Source: Zhengitettix transpicula
Taxonomy: Eukaryota; Arthropoda; Insecta; Orthoptera; Tetrigidae
DNA: 64,000 nt
Assembly: GCA_037074705.1 (NCBI GenBank)
Contig: CM073591.1
Coordinates: 129,339,032 to 129,403,031, forward strand
Direction: 5' to 3'
Made by a program: the position numbers and the translations under genes. The notes below the pieces were generated by a model. That model was not told where the DNA came from and did not search any database. It saw only the letters and a list, made by a program, of their open reading frames with translations. How positions within the stretch are numbered: position 1 is the first letter of the stretch; every line of letters begins with the position of its first letter. This document shows positions 56,261-64,000 of this stretch, one piece after another.

Positions 56261-58483
56261 TAATTAGAAATAATTTTAGTTAGTACAAAATGTAACCGTT
56301 AGATGTGGCGGTCGGGTTATTTCAGTTGCGTCTGAAACTAGCAGTTAGCTAGTAGGTTCGGAAAAGTAGTTTTATAATTTGACGTAATGATGTAATATTC
56401 TTAAGTTCTGACGTCATGTAAGCAAAAATGTAATGGCTGTGTTTGTGCATTTTTACATATGAATATGACTTTGTAGAATCCTGATGCATTGTCTATAAGA
56501 GAATAATGTTTTTCAGGGTTCTTTGTTTAATGTCTCTATACAAATATTTCCAACAGTGCAACGTCGTTAAATTAACCATTTATTTTTTTAAGAGACGTAA
56601 CAATTCTTCATAGTCGAAGATGGATTATGGGCTGACGAAAGATGTGAGAGAATTTGCAACACGTTGTGAGCGCAGTTTATGGAGGACGAAGGCTGAAAAA
56701 AATACTCGAGTCTTGGTGAAAAATAGAACGTAGTGACATGCAAGGGATTGTAGCGAACACCGAGGTGAAGCTGACATTTGTAGAAATGATGTATGACATG
56801 AAACGGTTAGATAGTATTGGTAATACGTGGATAACGGCTGAGTGGGTGAGCGTGGGCGTTCGCCTGAACGGTTGCACACTCGTCGGCGTGGCTGTTCCGT
56901 AACGTGCATCAAGGCCGAAGCTCGCGACCACGGTTCCGGCTTACTTCGTGATCCCGTTTTCTCGATGTGATCTTCCCAGATAAGTCGTGTCGCCTGAGAA
57001 GTTGACATTTGTGTCCAGGAACAGCGGCGGACACTCGTCCTTGAGTCGACAGAAGGATGTACACACGTGTCTTACGGAAGGAAGGAAGGAAAGACAGACG
57101 TCGCAACGGTGAAGGGTGAGAGGGAACCTTGACACGCCCAGCATGCAAGGACGCCACCGCATTCGGCCGGACCTTCCAGCCGGAGTTTTACAGGACCTCG
57201 GCGTGTTAAAGATCATACCGCGCGCCAATTAAGAAAAAGCGACAGTAACGTAGATGTCGGGGCTATGGCTATGTCGAAAGCCGCCGCGCCCAAACCAGTA
57301 GCAGAGGCACGCAGAGCGACAGCCTTAACCGTAACAACTAGGGCATACTCCCGGAGGCGCGTACCTACGTGCCTCACCCGACACTTAAACGTTTTTTGCG
57401 TATTACGTAGACTACATAGACACTTTCAGAAATGTGTTGCAAGTGTGCTGAACGTTCTTGAAATGTGACTCCATACTCTAATCAATGAAAGTCCATAGAC
57501 GGCGCTGACATTCTTCTTTGAACTTTTGATTGGAAATGGTTGTAATGGACCTCAATTACTTTCTATCATCACGACAATTACAATGCAAAGGTTAGTTGTT
57601 ATCGTTTCTTTTCCATTTGATTTTACATGATCGGGTGAAGACAGTTTGTATGGTACAGTGTTCACATCAAATCAGGTACATGGCGGTAATTATTATTGAG
57701 AAAATGTTGATTTTGTTCTATATATTTATCGTCAGACCGTAAAAATAATTATGAAAATTAAAAAGATTATATTTATATTGAAGTAGTGTCAGTTTAGGAG
57801 ATATTTTGTGCAATATTCCTCATCACTGGGTGCTGCTCTGAAACTAGTGGTGACACAAATGCTGTTATTTATTATATTGTTGATCATCCAAAAAATGTCG
57901 GTAATCATCCGGAACTCGACTGAATTTTCGGAGTATTTCCACTGGTCCATGACTCGAAACACTTTCACAACCAGACTTTGTCTACTTTTTCTTGCCTTCT
58001 TTAATGCCATTACAAAACCAATTAGTATAATAGTTTCTCAATCACCTATGGAGAAATATTTGTAGATATCGTCTGTCCTTGTAGAAAGCGACATCGTAAC
58101 TGAAATAATATTGACGGATATTATCGACACGGGTGACGGATTCTTCAGTTATCTTCAATAGCATTGGCACTGCAAGACAGGTTTAAAGACAAACCATTAA
58201 TCGATTTACGTGATTTAATAAATCGTTAATCTTCTAAAAATGTTTCTAAGAGTCCGATTATTCTTAACAAATTATTATGACTATACTTTCATTTCGTTGC
58301 TGATAATAATTAAGGTGACGAAAGCACCTATATAAAAGTAAATGCTCTTTTGTTCTAATCGCTGCCTGCAAGGTTTTCTGCGCTTAGAAGCCAAAGATGG
58401 TATCAACGTCTCCGCGTGTGACAGATTCCAGCGTTATCACTTCAGCGCGATCTACGAATTTAACACGGTCCTTTTGCTCTACA
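56261..58483. other. Spacer with a GC-rich block at about 56640-57440
   Basis: 56640-57440 is markedly GC-richer and CpG-containing and holds many overlapping open frames on both strands, none with a recognised domain. A promoter-proximal CpG-rich region, an exon cluster or the leader of an unrecognised element are all possible. The hydrophobic frame at 57808-58065 was not identifiable. Confidence 0.3.
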
Positions 58484-59270
58484 GAAGAACAGCGTTCCGC
58501 AATCCGTTTTGTGGTGTGTGTACCAGGAACTGAAACCCGGTGAAGACTTTGAACACAATAAAGCGGCCAAACAAGCGTGAAGGAAAAGAGAATAGCGGGA
58601 CGCCCAGCCACATCCACTGCTGATGACGACATTCAGCATGTGTTTGTCCTGATTCTGAAGAAACGAGAAGTAACTTTTGATGAAGAGGCAAATCATATGC
58701 TCATTGATGATGGGTGCGAACAAGGACTTATTCATTACAGGCTCAACTCTCATAAATTTTGTGCGCGATGGGTCCCTCAACTAGAGCATTCATGCACCTA
58801 CTCGACAAAGAAAGGTGAGATTTTTTAAAAAAATAAATGTATCAATTCAAGCCAGAGATCAAACAGCAACGCGAATCTGCTTTGGAAAAGAAATTTCAAG
58901 CGTCAAACCACAGTATGAAAAGTGATCACACTTTTTGGGACTCGCAGGAAAGAAATCCACAACATACAGTGAACCTTTCAGTGACATGCTTTCCAAAAAT
59001 TCGAGGTCGTCTGTCGGAAGACGTTTTCTTACGCGACATGAAACTGTTCAGAATATGGGTTTCAAGACGTCGGATTGTCCAAAATACAGTCCTGAGCTAG
59101 TACCGTCGGTTTACCATCTGTTTGGGGCAATTAAAGATAACCACTGGACAAAGGTGAAGGAAGCGTTGCAAACGTTTTTTGCCACTCAACCGTAAACCTT
59201 TATTTCTCAAGGTGTTGCAAAGTTCTTGGAACGATGGACCAAGTGGATTGAAAAGCATGGTGACTCATAA
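58484..59270 (+). pseudogene. mariner-family transposase relic, M5
   Basis: Shifting plus-strand frames give EEQRSAIRFVV, then AGRPATSTADDDIQHV, FCARWVPQ, YQFKPEIKQQ, DHTFWDSQ, YSPELVPSVYHLFGAIKD, FFATQP and WTKWIEKHGD. This is the order of a mariner transposase from N-terminus to the final WTKCxE-K-x-GD motif. The first Asp region (GDE-W) is missing and the third Asp is Val (VPSVYH in place of APSDYH). Terminal repeats could not be located. It is an old, heavily damaged copy of a lineage different from M1-M4. Confidence 0.85.
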
Positions 59271-59274
59271 AAAT

Positions 59275-60950
59275 TACGTCTTTGTAAATTTTCTAATTTT
59301 GGAGTGAAAAATTTAAAAAACCGAGTGATTTAATATTTGACATGTCTCCGCCCGAATCAATTACGCAGAACAAGACACTTCACCATTTGAAAGATGAATT
59401 AATAAATTTTCCTCTGACAAGCACGCGACTGAAAGTCGCACTATCCTCTTAGCCAATTTATTTACTATCCCTGTTAATAAATCTCCGTTTTAATGGTTTT
59501 ATCTCAAAATATAGTTGAGATTAAATACTACCATTTTTTATACGTGTGTGTTTTCTTGATTTTAATCCTTGAGACTTTTTTTATCTCGTGGCAATTTTGC
59601 AATACCTCGGGTCATTCCGTGGCGTGAGGCCTATTTTATCTCGTTTTGTAACCCGAGCGCATAGAATTCCTGCAACCCGATGACGTCATGCGTTTCTCAT
59701 TCTGCTTTCTCTGTCTTCTCCGGGTCGTAACTTAAGTTGCATGTTTGAGTATCCGGGAACCGGAACACCTAGAACATAGAGAACCATCTTCTTCGCCGCT
59801 TTCTCTTTTATCGCCATTTCGCACCTTAACTCGGATCTCTGAGTCAATCAGACGAGCCACTTACAATTGATCATTCCTAAAAATTACCAATTATTGGAAA
59901 TCATATCCTCGTATGTTGATCGGATATTCTCGTTACTGCGCTCAATATTTGTGATAGTAATGGGAAAAGACTTAACGACATATACTACGGTACTTTAATG
60001 ATATACGTAAACAATTCACATAATTGAAATCGAACGTTATAGCGTACCTTGTTAACGGAAAACAAATCCGGTTCGGATAAAAATAATAAAAGCTGTCTGC
60101 ACAGTTCTTCAGGGTCATCTGTAAGTGGATTATTCCCTAACCTTAAATAGGGTCTCCTTCATTACATGTTATCAGGACCGTTAGTTTTAAAATCCAATAC
60201 AGATTTATAGTCATACAGCTCACAATCAGACGGTTATAATATTCATAATAACAATTCACAAATAACTGAATGTGATTATCTCTATTGATAAATTACTTTA
60301 TTCTATTTCCTGTACAAAATAAATTGTTTAAATACTAAATTGCAAAATTTATTTATATCTCTATCAGTGTTAATCGTATACATACATTAATGTCTACTAA
60401 GACTACCAGACTTTTGCTTTATTTTTCATGATTGACAATATGTAAGTCGATACAGAAATTCTATAACACGATGTGCAAAAATTATTTTTATACTTAAATT
60501 TTCCCTATCATATTATAACTATGTCGTATGTATTACTATTTAGTTGCATTCATTTCATTTATTGTTGTCTTAATTACAAGTACGTAAGTCTGTTTCACCG
60601 TCTGTTTAACACACAGAGATAAAACTTAGTTATTCTTGCGATATTGAATTTTCTATAAATGTTTAGGATCCAGTCATACTACATTGGTAATATCAGGATA
60701 ATCCCAGACGTAGGCCTATAGATGGGGAGTTGTCGTTTGAAAAAAAACGTAGTCTGAATTACCAACCTTATAATGATTAAGTTTGAAGACGGTACAATAT
60801 TTAATGTTTGCTATTAATAATAGTGAACGCTCTCAGTGAATTTGAAAACTTGGAAATAATTGGTCAAAGATATGTGATCCAGTTCAGTATATCAGAGTCG
60901 AGGTATAATATATTTTGGAGAAATTTGCTCTTTCGTTTACAACAATAAAA
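59275..60950. other. Spacer with a tRNA-like half
   Basis: On the minus strand at 59419-59456 TGGCTAAGAGGATAGTGCG followed by GACTTTCAGTC resembles a tRNA A box and anticodon arm (TTC in a 7-nt loop), but no B box follows. It is likely a tRNA-derived repeat fragment. Nothing else is recognised. Confidence 0.35.
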
Positions 60951-61809
60951 TACCGGGTGACTGTTTACAAGAGGTCGTACGAGATGCCAAGACGAACATC
61001 GACTAATTGAAGTGACCACGCCAGAAATTGTACCGAAAAGCCTCAAATTTGTACTGGATATCAATCGACTGCAAGTGTGCGAGATAGCAGACAAGGTAGG
61101 CATTTCAGAAAGTGCTGAACACCGCATATTGACTGAAAATTTGGACATGAGAAAGCTTTGACCTATTTGGGAGCCGATCTTGCGTACAATTGAACATAAA
61201 CAGCGTGGTGTGGATGTTTAAATCGAATGTCTGGCGATGTTTCACAGTTTTCGCAACAAAGCCGAGTTTTCACGTCGACTTATAACTATGAATGAAACAA
61301 GGGTCCATCACTTCACACCTGAGAAAACAACGGACTGAAAGGGCTCCAAAGGAGACTGGTCATGTTTTCTGGAATATTTTTAATTATGATCAAAAAATGG
61401 GAAAAAAATCAACGGTGAGTATTCCGTGAACTTTTGGCGTTTGAGTGATGAAATCAATAAAAAATGGCCCTTTTGGCGAAAAAGAAATGTAGACAATATA
61501 CCAGTTCACAAATACAGTAACGCGATGGCCAAAGTCAAGGTATTAAGGTTCGAATTACTTTCTCATGCACCTGATTTGCCAGATCTTGAAGAAATGAGTC
61601 GGTGGTAAAAGATTTAGCAACAATGAAGAAGTGGAAGCAGCTTCTGATGGATATTTTGAGGAGCTGGAACGTTCTCACTTGAAACACGGTATTGAACGTA
61701 TTGAACATCGCCGGGAAAAGTGTATCGAGCTAAAAGGAGACTACGCTGACAAATACATTTTTTTTCCCCAAATTTCTTTATTAGTTTGTTACTTCTGGGA
61801 CTACCCTCA
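60950..61809 (+). pseudogene. mariner-family transposase relic, M4
   Basis: Plus-strand frames give VTTPEIV, LQVCEIADKVGISESAEHRI, NLDMRKL, TMNETRVHHFTPE, NVDNIPVHKYSNAMAKVKVL, ERSHLKHGIERIEHRREKCI and ELKGDYADK, the order of an irritans-like mariner transposase. The first catalytic Asp is Asn (MNET in place of MDET), and the third-Asp motif is lost at about 61570. The right end CCCAGAAGTAACAAAC ... ACCCTCA (to 61809, before TA) looks like a terminal repeat; the left end was not found. Confidence 0.85.
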
Positions 61810-64000
61810 TATTCTGTACCGTCAATAATAATAAAGAAAGACTTAATGCCAAAACATCTATCATTTGGATTATTGGGTTTCATTTATTCTATTGTAAGAC
61901 CTTTGGTGAGTATTTTTTTTATCAAATATCACAAACCATATAACTGACAAGTTATGTACCATAATCAAGTTAAATTTTTGTATATATTCTACTGAAAGTT
62001 TCAATAGATGTGTAAACTTTTAATTGGATTAAAGTAGGAGGCTCTCCGAAATTTCCTCCTCGTCGGTAAAATATTTATTAATCATGTTACAGTTTTTCAT
62101 GGACAGTCTCATCAATGCAGGAACGTATTCAATGCCACTTTCTATTCTTGTGTGTCTTGAGAGCTCAGCGTCCTCACTCAAATGCAGCGAAGCTTCACTT
62201 TTGAAAATGGTAATTTGACGAGAGTGTATCGGGCACACGAAGCTCCGTTGTCAGCGATAAAGAGAGCACGACAGGGGCACACAATGCAAGGCATTCAGCA
62301 TTGAATTCGTCGGAAGAGATGTGACTACGTACTACGTACTGGATTATCTGAGCGGCAGCTTCGTGAAAGTCGCGTGGAACAGCCATGTCATGAATTCAGT
62401 CGACCTTCCACACGAAGGGCAACCACTCCAATATGAACTTGAACCAATGAGCTTTCAATTCCATTCCCTCTTGTAAAATTGTTTATTCATATTGCCCGTG
62501 GTGGGTTAGAATCCATGCTCTTTGAAGGTGATAGCAATGTAATAAACATACACCACTACTAGTGTGACCTCATTCACTCGCACCATCACAAACAACAGAA
62601 CATCCTTCAGGAACGCTGGTCAACAAATTATTTACATACCAGTATGCAACTGTTGTCTGTCAATGACACTAACGTCTGCGAATTACGCACAATTTAAACA
62701 TTTAGTCCTTATTAAAAGATATTAATCGGAAAGGGAACATTTTCTTATTTATAAATAAATCAACAATATTAAATGGAAGATTATATAATTATATTTCAGT
62801 ATCAAAATAGTTCATCTTAATAAATTGTAGTATTATTTTTTAACGTATAATTTGTGCCTCATAAAATAAAAAAATTCTGCTTTCTTCAATAAAAATTTTC
62901 ATATCTTTCTTACCATTTAGTTTGGAATAGTTTTACATTATAATAGTTTATTAAAATATTATCACAGAAAAAAATGAAGCTTACTTCTAACAGAAACATG
63001 TGCGTCTTGATATTGTCGAAAAATTTCAAATGTCATAGCATGAATTCCGATGAGATTTGCTGTGATGCCCGACGTTTCTCCTGAATAACACATCCTGAAG
63101 GCGATTGGGAAAATGCTACTTGCCAAATAAATTTTATGGCAAGTCATATTAATTTAATACCGCTATGATGTGTAGCGAGTACTGGATTATATTTTTAATC
63201 AAAATTAAACTTTTAAGAATATTTATTGCTAAATCTTAAATAGGATGAAAGAAAATATTTACATGGATATATACAATTGTTTGTATTCTGTTATATGGAG
63301 AAACAATAGAATCCCTTAATCTATGGGTTTACTATGGACTTCAAAACCCCCCCTAATCGCGTCAAAGATGGAGACAGTTTGCAGTTAACTTTAGTGAAAC
63401 TGTCGCTTAGATGTTTCTGTGGGCCAGTTAACTCGCTGATGTACTGTCTCTATCAGACTACGACAGGTTGAAGAATTTGTCTGTATCTGACGACGGCTGG
63501 TAGAAAAATGTCTCTGCACAGAACCTTGGCTGGCCGGAAAACCTCGATTTTATATTATATTTTCTTCCTGGATCAAGAGATACTATTTGTCTTCAGGTAA
63601 AATCCAGATGTCCATCGCTGCGTGCTTCTTCCCGGTTCCCGGTCTCAAAGTTTGATCTCCCCGACATGTTGGCTCGTGGTCAAGTTACAACTTGTCAAGT
63701 TTGAAACCCTTAATAATATCTTATATAATTAAATGTAAAAAATATATTAAACAATCGCGCTACAGACGAGCGTATTTCTGTCACACCATTTCCTGAAATA
63801 TAGAGCAGACAACGAAACAAATGTTTAATATAGGGAAATATGAACATATCAAACATTAATGGGTTGTCGTCGTTGATGAATGGATTTGTTTTCGTTTGTG
63901 TCGCTTCATTGCGATTTTACTTATTAAAAATATTTAATCAATTTAATTCTTCCAAGCCTGAATACAGCAACAAAGTTTTCTGAAAAGTTACTTAGTACGT
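61810..64000. other. Right flank without recognised genes
   Basis: Two overlapping minus-strand frames at 62029-62238 and 62195-62386 (including FHEAAAQIIQYVVRSHISSD and RIESGIEYVPALMRL) look less random than their surroundings but match no family I know; a frame break separates them. The remainder, including a mixed-GC patch at 63340-63690, shows no supported feature. Confidence 0.3.

Noticed and set aside
57808..58065. Odorant-receptor-like exon
   Set aside because: It is hydrophobic but lacks the conserved C-terminal residues of that family; the minus-strand reading was not recognisable either.

Overview
The window looks like repeat-dense, AT-rich intergenic or intronic DNA from an insect. 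The grounds are decayed mariner-family transposases, Penelope-like retroelement (PLE) fragments, LTR remnants, retroposons with short A-rich tails and target duplications, (TA)n tracts, and no operons or Shine-Dalgarno starts. A cockroach or termite source is possible but is only an impression. No complete protein-coding gene is visible. The best host-gene candidate is one minus-strand exon at 44132-44278 that reads as a signal peptide plus the start of a mature protein, with a splice donor and acceptor. Weaker candidates are at 46547-46825, 47401-47569 and 50819-51049.

Layout. 882-2415 is a tandem array of 92/97/98-bp monomers with an 860-bp higher-order period. 5.1-6.8 kb holds two copies of a roughly 450-520 bp SINE-like retroposon family, here called SL, with clear target-site duplications (TSDs). 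7.4-7.8 kb carries a PLE GIY-YIG endonuclease remnant, followed by a hairpin repeat at 9.4 kb. 12.1-13.5 kb is a composite with inverted PLE-type terminal repeats enclosing an SL copy and another GIY-YIG remnant. 13.9-17.4 kb and 20.2-21.3 kb contain four LTR-like units, each bounded by (TA)n or short AT tracts. 22.7-25.9 kb holds a copy of an interspersed repeat (R3), about 660 bp of pure A/T, a TIR repeat (R2), a deleted mariner-like element that keeps the transposase N-terminus, and another SL copy. 27.4-29.0 kb has a foldback element and a dimeric SL insertion inside one TSD. 32.8-33.9, 40.9-42.2, 48.8-50.0, 58.5-59.3 and 60.9-61.8 kb are five decayed mariner-family elements of at least four lineages. 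34.4 kb has a third PLE endonuclease remnant. 43.4, 52.2 and 56.0 kb are hairpin or PLE terminal-repeat insertions, and 44.9-46.0 kb is a PLE-type inverted-repeat element with an SL nested in it.

The main theme is shared architecture. A short core, CTGANGA then a small stem then GAAAC, recurs at about a dozen places, mostly inside inverted repeats. It matches the conserved core of hammerhead ribozymes known from PLE terminal repeats. Separately, unrelated-looking LTR units all sit in (TA)n tracts, which suggests site preference. All transposase and endonuclease frames seen are broken, so none is expected to act on its own. All family assignments come from reading the sequence; no database search was run.
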